From positions 1 to 23,315 of the IMG/VR virus record IMGVR_UViG_3300022700_000234: a DNA stretch of 23,315 nucleotides, one strand, 5' to 3'. This DNA is from a virus. Position numbers and translations under genes: made by a program. This document shows, piece by piece, positions 14,125 to 22,684 of the stretch (positions are counted from its first letter, which is position 1; the number at the start of each line of letters is the position of its first letter). A model generated the notes under the pieces. The model saw only the letters and a program-made list of their open reading frames with translations, was not told the origin of the DNA and searched no databases.

Positions 14125-15677
14125 TGTCTCGCAAACCCCGCGTTCGATTCAAGAAGAAAGTCCTGGCTCCGGCGCCGGCGGTTCCCGGGTTTTCGGCCAA
14201 GTATGATGCGGCTGGCACCGGAAGGCGCGCGAAGAACTGGGAGAACGCCACCGGCGAGGGCCCGGTGACCGCGCTTTCAAGAGACCATGACACGATCCGG
14301 AAGCGGTGCCGCCACGAGTTCCAGAACAATCCCTACGGCGGGCGGATTGCTGATGTTGTCTCGGGAGCGACCGTCGGCGAGGGCATCAAGCCCAACTTCC
14401 GCAAGCTTGGCGACGAGGCCGAGCAAATCCAGGCATGGTGGGATCAGTGGGCCGAGCAAGTCGATGCTGACGGCGTAGCCGATTTTTACAGCATGCAGGA
14501 TCTCGCAAGTCGCGAGTTCTTCGCCGCTGGCGAGGTGTTCTTCCGAAAGCGCCGGAGGGCTATCGCCCGAGATCCGAACAACATGACGCCACGCGAGCGC
14601 CAAGACGCGCACCTCGTGGCTCCTCTTCAGCTTCAGATGCTGCCGGGCGAAATGGTCCCGACAAACGACCACCTGAACGGGGCGAAGTCGGGCATCGTTT
14701 TCAAAGGGCCTGGTCGTCGGTCGGCCTACCGCTTTCTCCGCGAGCATCCTGGCGAGTATGTCAGCATGAACGCCGCAGACAAAGTGACGGCGGACGAGAT
14801 CCCGGCCGAGGATGTCATGCATGTTTTCAAGCCCAGTCGGGTCGGCGCCATCCGCGGCGAGCCCTGGCTTGTCCGCGGCCTGATCCCGCTCAACGAGCTC
14901 GACGCATACTATGACGCGGCTCTCGTGCGCCACAAACTGAACGCGATGGTGACCTGGTGGGTAGAGACGCCGAACGCCGGCGGCTCCGAAGACGCGCCGG
15001 CTTCGTATGATGACGAAGGAAACCCCCTCGATGCCGAGGGAAATCTGTGGGAGCCGCAAGACCCGGTAGATCTTCTTCCTGAAGTCCAGCCTGGCGCGGT
15101 TCTGCCACTGCCGCCAGGCTACAAAGCGAACGCGTCCGCGCCCCAGGAAGTCGGCGGTCAGTTCGACGTCTTCACCAAGCGTCAAATGCAGCGCATTTGC
15201 TCTGCCGTCTCGGTCCCGTATGAGCTCGTTTCCGAAGACACCTCGGACACAAACGAGCGCATGCTTCGCGTGAAGCTTCTCCAATTCTACCGGAACGTCA
15301 AACAGTGGCGCGGCATGCTCATCTCGCGTTTCTGCAGGCCGGCTTTCAAGGCGTTTCTCGAAGCACTTGAAGCGTCCGGAAAGTGGTCGCCCGCCCCTGG
15401 CAAGACCATCGACGACTATGTGCGCGCGGTTTCGTGGGTCGGTGAGCCGACAATCCACATTTACCCGAAACAGGAAATCGAAACGGACATCCTGGCGATC
15501 GCGAACGTCCTGAAGTCTCCATCCCAGGTCATTATCGAGCGCGGTGGGGATCCGGATACCGTCTTCGAACAGTGGGCCGCTGACATGGAAAAAATGCGGG
15601 ATCTCGGCATTGCGCCGGAAGACCTCGTGTCGCGCTTGTCAAAGCAGAATCCGGGGCCTGAAAGCGACGACGAATAA
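14124..15677 (+). CDS. Portal protein, lambda gpB family
   Basis: A 517-residue portal protein, near the 533 of lambda gpB. Recognisable family segments are the early AGTGRRAKNWENATGEGPVTALSRDHDTIRKRCRHEFQNNPYGGRIADVVSGATVGEGI, the core FAAGEVFFRKRRR, QLQMLPGEMVP, the HVFKPSRVGAIRGEPWLVRGLIPLNELDAYYDAALVRHKLNAM segment and a late SVPYELVSEDTSDTNERMLRVKLLQFYRN. I prefer the ATG at 14124, with GGGGTGG upstream, over the GTG at 14115. Twelve copies would form the ring at the capsid vertex through which DNA passes. It is coupled to the gpW-like gene by the overlapping stop and start. Confidence 0.94.
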   Translation: MSRKPRVRFKKKVLAPAPAVPGFSAKYDAAGTGRRAKNWENATGEGPVTALSRDHDTIRKRCRHEFQNNPYGGRIADVVSGATVGEGIKPNFRKLGDEAEQIQAWWDQWAEQVDADGVADFYSMQDLASREFFAAGEVFFRKRRRAIARDPNNMTPRERQDAHLVAPLQLQMLPGEMVPTNDHLNGAKSGIVFKGPGRRSAYRFLREHPGEYVSMNAADKVTADEIPAEDVMHVFKPSRVGAIRGEPWLVRGLIPLNELDAYYDAALVRHKLNAMVTWWVETPNAGGSEDAPASYDDEGNPLDAEGNLWEPQDPVDLLPEVQPGAVLPLPPGYKANASAPQEVGGQFDVFTKRQMQRICSAVSVPYELVSEDTSDTNERMLRVKLLQFYRNVKQWRGMLISRFCRPAFKAFLEALEASGKWSPAPGKTIDDYVRAVSWVGEPTIHIYPKQEIETDILAIANVLKSPSQVIIERGGDPDTVFEQWAADMEKMRDLGIAPEDLVSRLSKQNPGPESDDE

Positions 15678-15689
15678 TTTTCGCGGACG

Positions 15690-15719
15690 GCGCGAAGTTC
15701 AAGAAAAAGCGTCATATCC
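15690..15719 (+). promoter_or_regulatory. Putative phage-sigma late promoter 3 (protease-capsid)
   Basis: GCGCGA at 15690-15695, 11 bases, then AAGCGTCATATCC at 15707-15719; the protease ATG follows 18 bases later. It occupies the 60-base gap after the portal gene. Confidence 0.75.
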
Positions 15720-15737
15720 AGAAAAACGAGGAATGCG

Positions 15738-16766
<1,029 letters not shown>

Positions 16767-16779
16767 AAAGGAAGAGATC

Positions 16780-17823
16780 ATGAATCTTTTTGACCACGAA
16801 AACTTCACCGGCACGGCGCTCACGACCCGCGCGAACGATGCGGAGCTCTTCCCGTTCGTCGAGTCCCAGCTTGCGGCTTTCTTCGAAACGGACAGCGTGC
16901 GCACGGACACCGTCCAGGCCGACCGTGAGAAGTTCGGTTCCGCGCTCCTGCCTGGCGTCGCTCGCGGCACGACTGCCGGCAGTGTTGCCTCCTCGCGCTC
17001 GCGTCAGACGAAGCCGGTGAATGGCTTCAAGATCGGCGACAAGATCGAGCTGACGCCCGCCGAGATCGCCGGCATCCGCCAAACCGGTCTCGTCAATGGC
17101 GAGCAGGTCGCGCTGGAAACCTACCAGTCGAAGCTCGACAAGCGCCTGGCCGAGAAGGCGGCCAACATGGACAAGACCCAGGAATTCCTGCGCTTCACCA
17201 CTCTGCGCGGCGTTACCAAGTTTCCCCTGCAGGGCGGTGGGTTCGACGAGCTCGACTGGCGCGCAGTATGGGGCCTTCCTGCCGCTCCGGCCCCCGTCGA
17301 ACTGAAGCTCGACGAGGCTTCGCCGAAGTCCGGCGCCCTGCGCACGCGCTTCACCGGCATGAAGCGCACCACCCGTGACAACATGGGCGGACGCAACCCC
17401 ACGGGCTATCGCGCCCTCTACGGCAAGAACGCCTGGGATCTGTTCGTCGAGCACAAGGAAGTGCGTGAAGGCTTCGCTCGTCAGGACAGCGGTGCGTATC
17501 TCACCGCCGACGGCTTCGAAGCGGTCCGCTTCAACGGCATCGAGCACATGGAATACCGCGGCGAGGGCATCGGCGACGACGAGGTTCTGCTGTTCCCGAC
17601 CAGCGTCACTGGCATGCTCTCGACCATCTTCACGACCGGCGACAAGTTCCCCTTCGTCGGCGAAGAAGGTCTTCCGCGGTTCGTCGTTCCGCGCAACGCC
17701 GACAACCCGTTCAGCGACTTCGGCGAAGGTGCCCAGTGGGAGATCAGCTCGATCCCGGCATACATCAACCTTTGGCCCGAGGCCGTGGTTTCGGCGGTCG
17801 GCACCACGAACCCCGCACCGTAA
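16780..17823 (+). CDS. Major capsid protein, lambda gpE family
   Basis: A 347-residue protein against 341 for lambda gpE, in the expected place after the protease-scaffold gene. Family features include NRANDAELFPFVES-like opening residues (LTTRANDAELFPFVESQLAAFFETDSVRTDTV), the middle LRTRFTGMKRTTRD and YRALYGKNAWDLFVEHKEVREGF, and the C-terminal LPRFVVPRNADNPFSDFGEGAQWEISSIPAYINLWPEAVV, typical of the HK97-fold gpE group. An AAGGAAGAG ribosome binding site precedes the ATG. Codon use is the most biased in the window, as expected of a highly expressed gene. No separate decoration gene of gpD type lies between protease and capsid. Confidence 0.93.
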   Translation: MNLFDHENFTGTALTTRANDAELFPFVESQLAAFFETDSVRTDTVQADREKFGSALLPGVARGTTAGSVASSRSRQTKPVNGFKIGDKIELTPAEIAGIRQTGLVNGEQVALETYQSKLDKRLAEKAANMDKTQEFLRFTTLRGVTKFPLQGGGFDELDWRAVWGLPAAPAPVELKLDEASPKSGALRTRFTGMKRTTRDNMGGRNPTGYRALYGKNAWDLFVEHKEVREGFARQDSGAYLTADGFEAVRFNGIEHMEYRGEGIGDDEVLLFPTSVTGMLSTIFTTGDKFPFVGEEGLPRFVVPRNADNPFSDFGEGAQWEISSIPAYINLWPEAVVSAVGTTNPAP

Positions 17824-17828
17824 AAAGG

Positions 17829-17851
17829 AGGGCCCTGCGGGGCCCTTTTTT
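17829..17851 (+). terminator. Rho-independent terminator after the major capsid gene
   Basis: AGGGCCC (17829-17835) pairs perfectly with GGGCCCT (17840-17846) around TGCG and runs into six T residues. It begins 5 bases after the capsid stop and ends just before the next gene, which has no late-promoter motif of its own, so it probably works as a partial terminator that lets some polymerase pass. Confidence 0.9.
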
Positions 17852-17856
17852 CTCTC

Positions 17857-18441
17857 ATGAACAACGCTTTCGCAAACGCACTCATGCGCTCACCTCGAGC
17901 CTGTCCGGCTCAGTATATCGGGCCGGGCGGTTCTGCTGTGTCTATGCGGTGCGTCTTCGAAGACAGCTCGGCGGAGGTGCGGGTGAATGCCGGGGTCGAT
18001 GTCATCGCAGACAGCGCCGAAGGGTCTGTTCTCGAAAGCGTGGATCCGGAGATCGGTGGCATCATCCAGCATGGAGACACCGAATACGAGATCCGCAACA
18101 TCGAGCCATCTTCGGCCCCTGGTCTTCTCGAGCTCGACCTGCTCCGCGTCTCCGGCGAGCCTGTCGAGGCCCATAACCTCGCAGACGCAATCATGCGGTC
18201 GGGTGCCGAGCAGATACTTCTCGACGGCCAGCCCGTCTCCGCTCAAGTCGCGCGCCGAGCCAAGGTCCTGGAGGGCGATGCGTGGGAGGGCCAGGTCGTC
18301 GCGCTCCGAACCCTGTTCTCCGTGAGAAACGAGGATCTCGGACCCGCCGGCGCCGGGTCCTTCATCGACTACGCTGGCCGCGAGTATGTTGTCGATCGCG
18401 TCATGCGCGACGGCACCGGCCTCACCGTTCTCGTGTGCTGA
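17857..18441 (+). CDS. Head-tail joining protein, gpFII-like, apparently with a duplicated domain
   Basis: A 194-residue protein in the position of the lambda FI/FII genes. The first half contains IIQHGDTEYEIRNIEPSSAPGLLELDLLR and the second half SFIDYAGREYVVDRVMRDGTGLTVLVC, which look like two versions of the same beta module (a gpFII-like fold that binds the capsid-tail interface). The lambda protein has one such domain in 117 residues, so this may be a tandem fusion. The start is an ATG close behind the capsid terminator. The ribosome binding site is weak and partly made of terminator sequence, so its translation may depend on read-through. Family assignment rests on position and these motifs. 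Confidence 0.62.
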   Translation: MNNAFANALMRSPRACPAQYIGPGGSAVSMRCVFEDSSAEVRVNAGVDVIADSAEGSVLESVDPEIGGIIQHGDTEYEIRNIEPSSAPGLLELDLLRVSGEPVEAHNLADAIMRSGAEQILLDGQPVSAQVARRAKVLEGDAWEGQVVALRTLFSVRNEDLGPAGAGSFIDYAGREYVVDRVMRDGTGLTVLVC

Positions 18442-18442
18442 C

Positions 18443-18934
18443 ATGCGCCTCGAGGGTTTCAAGAAAGGCCAGTTTCGCGACAGCTTCGAAAAAGAGCTGA
18501 CGCGCGCACGGAAGAAGGCCGGCAAGAAGGTCGGCGGACTGATTGTCCGGGAGCGCCGTCGAAGGCTTGGCAAGGCAACAAGCCGAAGGAAGAAGGCCGT
18601 TCGGTATGTGACCGGCAAAAAGAATGGCCTGCTGGTTGTCATGGACCTGGCGCCTCTCGCTCGCGCCCGGGAATACGGAGAGACCATACGGCCGAGAACC
18701 GGGAAAAACCTTCTCGTCAGGACAGGCTACACTCCATCCCCCAGTGAGCCGGTATTCACTGTGCCCGGCGGGTATGTGCTTGCTGGCTCTGGCAAGAAAA
18801 AGCGACTCGTCGGCACACTGAAAAGTTCGGTTGTCATTCCGCGAGCTTCGGAGTCCAGGCGACTGATACCGATCGCTGAAAAATACCTCGAACAATACGC
18901 AGACGAAATCGACAAGAACCTGTTTGGAGGGTGA
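18443..18934 (+). CDS. Minor tail / tail-completion protein (gpZ-like position)
   Basis: A 163-residue, very basic protein. The ATG at 18443 follows the previous stop by one base; a longer frame from 18386 overlaps the upstream gene and has no ribosome binding site. It has an Arg/Lys-rich amphipathic N-terminus (RARKKAGKKVGGLIVRERRRRLG) and a central LARAREYGETIRPRTGKNLLV, which resembles the HA..E.G..I.PK.GK.L.I segment of phage tail-completion proteins of the HK97 gp10/lambda Z kind. The C-terminal segment is LIPIAEKYLEQYADEIDKNL. It probably caps the head-proximal end of the tail. Confidence 0.62.
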   Translation: MRLEGFKKGQFRDSFEKELTRARKKAGKKVGGLIVRERRRRLGKATSRRKKAVRYVTGKKNGLLVVMDLAPLARAREYGETIRPRTGKNLLVRTGYTPSPSEPVFTVPGGYVLAGSGKKKRLVGTLKSSVVIPRASESRRLIPIAEKYLEQYADEIDKNLFGG

Positions 18935-18935
18935 A

Positions 18936-19370
18936 ATGGATAAAGCGCAGAAGATACTCGACGAGGTGGAGCGGATCGCGAACACCCTTGGCCCGGCTGT
19001 TGAAGTCGATCGCGGCGTCAATGTTCATTCGGACGGTCGGACGGATTTCCCCCTCATCGTTCTTCGAACCGGAGAGGAAGAAACAGCGCCGTCGGATTCA
19101 ACCCCCTTCCTGAAATGGGATCAGCGCTGGGTCGTTCGTCCTGCTCTCGAAGTTTATCTCAAGGACCGCGACAAAGCCGCACTGCGCGCCGAAGCAAGTC
19201 GGATCTGGTCCGAGTTTCGTGAAGCGGTTCGAGACGGGATCCTGACGACCGATCGCCGGCTTCTTGTTCAATCGGAGCTGCCCGGCGTGAAGCGCACAGT
19301 AGATCCTGCCGAGGGCCGGTCCGATATCGTCGTCATGACAATCGAAATGGAGTTTGTCTTTGATCGGTGA
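18936..19370 (+). CDS. Tail terminator-like protein (gpU-like position)
   Basis: A 144-residue protein; the ATG at 18936 has GGAGG five bases before it. It opens with a helix (MDKAQKILDEVERIANTL), then beta-strands (WDQRWVVRPALEVYL), another helix (KAALRAEASRIWSEFREAV) and closing strands (RSDIVVMTIEMEFVFDR). This alpha-beta order and the final strand are usual for the tail-terminator family (lambda gpU), and the gene lies directly before the tail tube, as gpU does. Assignment is by fold pattern and order. Confidence 0.6.
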   Translation: MDKAQKILDEVERIANTLGPAVEVDRGVNVHSDGRTDFPLIVLRTGEEETAPSDSTPFLKWDQRWVVRPALEVYLKDRDKAALRAEASRIWSEFREAVRDGILTTDRRLLVQSELPGVKRTVDPAEGRSDIVVMTIEMEFVFDR

Positions 19371-19372
19371 TC

Positions 19373-19402
19373 GCGCGAACTCCCCTGAAAAGCGTCATAT
19401 AC
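19373..19402 (+). promoter_or_regulatory. Putative phage-sigma late promoter 4 (tail tube)
   Basis: GCGCGA at 19373-19378, 11 bases, then AAGCGTCATATAC at 19390-19402 (one mismatch in the 13-mer); the tail-tube ATG follows 22 bases later. Confidence 0.72.
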
Positions 19403-19424
19403 AGAAAAACAGAGAGGCTTCAAT

Positions 19425-20183
19425 ATGGCAAAATCATTCCTCGGCGGCCGCCAGAAAATCAAGATCCGGACTGGCCAGATTTACGTGCTTCGCGATGGCG
19501 AAGACCGGTATGCTTCCGTCGGCGACATCGAGACCGCCGCGATCAGCATGGACACACAAACCGAGGACGTCTTCAAGCCGTTCCGCGGCGCGCGCGTGAA
19601 AGCCAAGACTTTCACTACGGAAATCGGCGGCTCGCTTTCGCTGACCCTACTGAACACCACGGCGCGGAACCTCGCCATGGCGCTTCAGGGGGAAGAAGAG
19701 GAGTTCCTGCAGACCGCGCAAGCATCGCTCTCTATGAGTTTCACCGATGTCGTTGCCGGCCAGCTTTTCGACCTGGGAGGCATCCGGGCTGAGAATGTGG
19801 TGGTGACCGAGGACGGAACGGCGCCGCTGGTCGAGGACGTCGACTACGAGCTCAACGCCGCAACTGGAACCGGTGTATGGCTGAAAAGCCACCCCGCCGC
19901 CCAGGTCGATTACGACCTGGCCGAAGTCGTCTCGAGCGACGGCGTCGAGGCCGTCTCGATGCTGACGAATGCCGAGGGCGTTCGGGGCACGGTCATGATC
20001 ATCGGCGAGGATGACGAGGGGAACAGCTGGAAGATGATGGATGTCCCCGTCGAGCTTCGCGCAAGCGGCGACGTCAATCTCATCTCCTCCGAGGTCAGCA
20101 AGATCGAGCTCGAAGGAAGCCTGGTCCAGGGCCCGAACCCGACATACCCCTTCGGCCGCAGCATCGAAATCCCGAAGGTGTAA
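19425..20183 (+). CDS. Major tail tube protein
   Basis: A 252-residue protein in the lambda gene V position, near that protein's 246 residues. Strand-rich sequence with FKPFRGARVKAKTFTTEIGGSLSLTLLNTTARNLAMALQGEEE, then YELNAATGTGVWLKS, and a C-terminus with SWKMMDVPVELRASGDVNLISSEVSKIELEGSLVQ is typical of siphophage tube proteins whose rings stack to form the tail lumen. It carries its own late-promoter candidate, fitting the high copy number a tube protein needs. The ribosome binding site AGAGAGG lies 8 bases upstream. Confidence 0.85.
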   Translation: MAKSFLGGRQKIKIRTGQIYVLRDGEDRYASVGDIETAAISMDTQTEDVFKPFRGARVKAKTFTTEIGGSLSLTLLNTTARNLAMALQGEEEEFLQTAQASLSMSFTDVVAGQLFDLGGIRAENVVVTEDGTAPLVEDVDYELNAATGTGVWLKSHPAAQVDYDLAEVVSSDGVEAVSMLTNAEGVRGTVMIIGEDDEGNSWKMMDVPVELRASGDVNLISSEVSKIELEGSLVQGPNPTYPFGRSIEIPKV

Positions 20184-20186
20184 AGC

Positions 20187-20516
20187 ATGGCACTTCACCT
20201 CAAGACGCTTTTCGCATCTGACGGGGCCGCGCTGCCGGCCCTGTCCTTCGACACTGCGGCAGTCCAGTCTGTCGCGGTTGCCGCGGATATCGCAGAGTCC
20301 GTGTCTCTCACCGCAGGTGTGTATTACATCATCTCGCGGGACTCGGACTTCTCCTTCACACACGGCGTCGGCGACCTTTCCGGCAATGTCCAGATCCCCT
20401 GGTTCAAGGACGTGTATCTTGAGCTCGTTCTCGTCGAGGATTCGGACTTCGCGATCAATATGCCCGCCGGCGTAGCAGGTGAGGTGATCGTAATTCCTGC
20501 GAAGGAGCACGCGTGA
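20187..20516 (+). CDS. Hypothetical virion-associated protein
   Basis: A 109-residue protein starting 3 bases after the tube gene. It is mainly beta-type, with VSLTAGVYYIISRDSDFSFTHGVGDLSG and VYLELVLVEDSDFAINMPAGVAGEVIVIPA. Such short beta-sandwich proteins next to tube or capsid genes are often decoration or tail-surface proteins; that role is inferred from context only. Its TGA overlaps the next gene's GTG/ATG start. Confidence 0.65.
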   Translation: MALHLKTLFASDGAALPALSFDTAAVQSVAVAADIAESVSLTAGVYYIISRDSDFSFTHGVGDLSGNVQIPWFKDVYLELVLVEDSDFAINMPAGVAGEVIVIPAKEHA

Positions 20517-21007
20517 TGTTCGGAATCGGCGGAGCAAGGCCTGTAAGCGGCGGTGGAGGTGTTGGTGGTGAATCCGCCACGCCGATTTTGCTCGGCGTTG
20601 CATACATTCAGCGGGATTCCGACCTGGCGCACAGCCTCCCCTATTCCCTTTACCTGGAGGGCTGCTCGTACAAAGTCACGAGCGGAGAAGTCGGATCTCT
20701 CGACAGTGCCACCGGTCGCGTAACTCTGCCGGTCGGATGTAAGATCGTAAAGCAGACCTTTCACGAGGCTGCTTCTGGTCTGTCTGGAAACAGGGCCGTC
20801 AATGTTCGGACGCAGACGTTCGAGCCATCCGGTGCGGGTATCGGAAACCTCGGGCAGAATGACACAAACGGCCTTCATGGGGTATCGACTATCGACGTCG
20901 AGAACGACGATTGGTTCGAGCCGATTTTCGTTTACCTTGCGTCAGCTGTTCTCGAGGGCAATGCCTACGGCGCCAAGCACATCGGTGTCCTGGAGTTTTA
21001 CGCATGA
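20516..21007 (+). CDS. Hypothetical virion-associated protein
   Basis: A 163-residue protein; the ATG at 20516 has GAAGGAG eight bases upstream, preferred over the GTG at 20513. The N-terminus is a flexible Gly/Ser-rich segment (GGARPVSGGGGVGGES), followed by beta-rich sequence with LYLEGCSYKVTSGEVGS and VETF-like strands, ending in IFVYLASAVLEGNAYGAKHIGVLEFYA. No family is recognised. Position and composition favour a structural or surface-displayed role. The stop overlaps the next start (ATGA). Confidence 0.65.
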   Translation: MFGIGGARPVSGGGGVGGESATPILLGVAYIQRDSDLAHSLPYSLYLEGCSYKVTSGEVGSLDSATGRVTLPVGCKIVKQTFHEAASGLSGNRAVNVRTQTFEPSGAGIGNLGQNDTNGLHGVSTIDVENDDWFEPIFVYLASAVLEGNAYGAKHIGVLEFYA

Positions 21008-21345
21008 ACACAGTCGAAATCGAGCGCATAAAGGCGCAACAAAACCTCCGCGCTGACGCAATGGGGGCCCAAGTATTCGAGGACCCCTACCACAAATATA
21101 TGGCCACACGAGTCGATGGCGGCTTTCTCGACCGGGAGCCGGGCCTGTCGCTTCCTCAGGGGGTGAAAGACTCCCTCGTGGAGATCCGGGACCGTGTCGA
21201 TCAACGAGACATTCAGAACGCGGTCATTTTCCACGAACTCTCAGTCGCGCATTTCGCAATCGACCGGGCTGCGGCCATGTATGAAAATGGCGACCTGACG
21301 AAAGATGAGGCTCTGTCGCAGATCTGGGCGCATAATCAAGCATAG
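21004..21345 (+). CDS. Hypothetical protein, end of the tail-tube operon
   Basis: A 113-residue, mostly helical and charged protein (MNTVEIERIKAQQNLRADAMGAQVFEDP...IQNAVIFHELSVAHFAIDRAAAMYENGDLTKDEALSQIWAHNQA). The ATG overlaps the previous stop. Family unknown. It could be a tail assembly factor, since lambda places its chaperone genes just after the tube, but the clear chaperone pair here lies further on at 22250. Confidence 0.62.
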   Translation: MNTVEIERIKAQQNLRADAMGAQVFEDPYHKYMATRVDGGFLDREPGLSLPQGVKDSLVEIRDRVDQRDIQNAVIFHELSVAHFAIDRAAAMYENGDLTKDEALSQIWAHNQA

Positions 21346-21417
21346 ATCGTAGCATGTTGACGATTGCTCATCTGGAAAGCTCAGGGTTGACTTCTACCGA
21401 AGCGAATAAATAAAAGA

Positions 21418-21444
21418 GAGGGGCGGATCCGTGATCCGCCCCTC
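21418..21444 (-). terminator. Strong bidirectional hairpin terminator
   Basis: A perfect 12-base stem, GAGGGGCGGATC (21418-21429) with GATCCGCCCCTC (21433-21444), loop CGT. On the minus strand it is followed by a U-rich run (complement of the A-rich 21405-21415), ending the inverted gene's transcript; on the plus strand the tail GGTTTCATC is weaker. Confidence 0.8.
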
Positions 21445-21470
21445 GGTTTCATCTTGAGAGCTGCGGGAAC

Positions 21471-21661
21471 GGGGAGTAGGGTCCCCATCCCCGGAGAAGA
21501 TACCAGGGCATCTTCGCAACCTCCTTCCGGCATCTTCCAGTGCCGGTCTGGCCTGCGAGGTCAGGATGATACCTCGGACGGGTCCCCATCATCTTCCCGT
21601 CCAAGTATTTCGAGGGAAGGGCTACCTTCCCTCGCTTCTGAGCCGCCTACGGGCGGCTCAG
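21471..21661. repeat. Chain of tandem inverted repeats (stem-loops)
   Basis: Between the terminator and the 3' part of the inverted gene there are consecutive inverted repeats: GGGGA/TCCCC (21471-21486), GAAGAT/ATCTTC (21496-21515), CCGGCA/TGCCGG (21527-21546), CGAGGT/ACCTCG (21556-21576), GGACGGG/CCCGTCC (21576-21602), CGAGGGAAGG/CCTTCCCTCG (21611-21634) and CTGAGCCGCC/GGCGGCTCAG (21638-21661). The last two have perfect 10-base arms and 4-base loops and sit inside coding sequence. Together with the 21418 terminator this makes eight stems in about 245 bases. The stretch 21346-21560 has no gene. Confidence 0.75.
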
Positions 21662-22103
21662 CTCGTTGGGGCAGAAGACCAATCATCCTCATGCCCTCAT
21701 CGGTAATGACAAACTTACCGGCCCCGGCTCGTTCGAAGACTCCAGCGTTCACAGCGTTCATCATCTGAGTGCGCATCCCACCCATGCTTACCTCATATCC
21801 TGCGCGCTCTGCCGCTTCCTGGAGCATCTCATATGTGAAGGGGGAATCTTTTTCCGTCACTGCCTTGCGATATATGCTTGTCCATTTTTCGTTTGCAGAT
21901 GCCCTGCCAACGTGCGTTTGTCTCGGCGCCGCGGCGTCCTCCTTGGCGCCAGTCATTATATTTAGGACTGATCGCAGTGTTTCCGCTTCAACGCCAAAAC
22001 GATCCTTGTCCCGCTGGGCTTTCTCAATGCGATCGTCAGCAGCGCGCATCTTGCGCTCCGCATCCTCAAGCATTTCCCGTATCTTGTGCTCAGATTCGCC
22101 CAT
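21561..22103 (-). CDS. Hypothetical protein: coiled coil plus winged-helix-like domain; inverted cargo gene among tail genes
   Basis: A 180-residue protein; the ATG at 22103 has AGGTGG upstream and is preferred over the longer start at 22139. Residues 1-60 form a charged coiled coil (SEHKIREMLEDAERKMRAADDRIEKAQRDKDRF). About residues 85-145 (WTSIYRKAVTEKDSPFTYEMLQEAAERAGYEVSMGGMRTQMMNAVNAGVFERAGAGKFVITDEGMRMIG) look like a winged helix, with a recognition-type helix and a beta wing. The C-terminal 35 residues are low-complexity and encoded by the stem-loop chain. No family is recognised. It runs against the surrounding late genes and has its own terminator, so it is probably an independently expressed moron. 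A DNA-binding or regulatory role is suggested only by the winged-helix pattern. Confidence 0.7.
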   Translation of the reverse strand: MGESEHKIREMLEDAERKMRAADDRIEKAQRDKDRFGVEAETLRSVLNIMTGAKEDAAAPRQTHVGRASANEKWTSIYRKAVTEKDSPFTYEMLQEAAERAGYEVSMGGMRTQMMNAVNAGVFERAGAGKFVITDEGMRMIGLLPQRAEPPVGGSEAREGSPSLEILGREDDGDPSEVSS

Positions 22104-22194
22104 GACACCACCTGTTCTGTTGGGTCCCTGATACAGCATTCCTGATGTGCGTCAATAGCAACAAACGAGATTTTCGTGCGTTTTGTTTCGCGCG

Positions 22195-22224
22195 CCGCGA
22201 GCAACGCTACGAAGCGTCATATCC
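22195..22224 (+). promoter_or_regulatory. Putative phage-sigma late promoter 5 (tail chaperone)
   Basis: CCGCGA at 22195-22200, 11 bases, then AAGCGTCATATCC at 22212-22224; the chaperone ATG follows 25 bases later. It restarts rightward transcription after the inverted gene. Confidence 0.75.
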
Positions 22225-22249
22225 TTCATGAAATCATAAAGGAGCCATC

Positions 22250-22684
22250 ATGTCCAATCTGTCAAAGCTGAAACGCGCGCCCGCCACACTCACGATCGAC
22301 GGCGAGGAAATCCAGGTTCATGCTCTGCGCCTTGGCGACATCTCGGCCATTCTGTCGAAATACCCGCGCGTTGCTCTCGCTTTCCAAGTGAAGGGGGAAG
22401 ACCGCGGACTTGCGATCGTCCGCGCGCTTGTCGAAGCCGGCGCGACGGCGGTGAATGATGTCATCGACGTGGGCACCCGAAGCGAATCCGGAACCGCCGC
22501 TGCCGCTGACCTCGACCCGCTCGACGAAGCGGAGATCCTTCTCGCCGTGTTCGAACGCACGCTGCCGGACGACGAGGAACGCCTGGAAAAGTTCAAGGCC
22601 CGGCTGACCGAACTCATGAACCGCCTGGCCGGGCCGGAGGCGGGTCAGGACAGCTCTGGGCAGAACTCGCCGACTTCCTCGTAA
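22250..22684 (+). CDS. Tail assembly chaperone, lambda gpG-like
   Basis: A 144-residue protein (lambda gpG is 140) immediately before the tape-measure gene. It opens MSNLSKLKRAPATLTIDGEEIQVHALRLGDISAILSKYPRVALAF, the usual start of alphaproteobacterial phage tail chaperones, with a helical middle and a charged helix DEERLEKFKARLTELMNRLAG. It would coat the tape-measure protein during tail assembly. GGAGCC is the ribosome binding site. The -1 frame beyond its end is open and conserved in style, giving a longer G-T product. Confidence 0.83.
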   Translation: MSNLSKLKRAPATLTIDGEEIQVHALRLGDISAILSKYPRVALAFQVKGEDRGLAIVRALVEAGATAVNDVIDVGTRSESGTAAAADLDPLDEAEILLAVFERTLPDDEERLEKFKARLTELMNRLAGPEAGQDSSGQNSPTSS

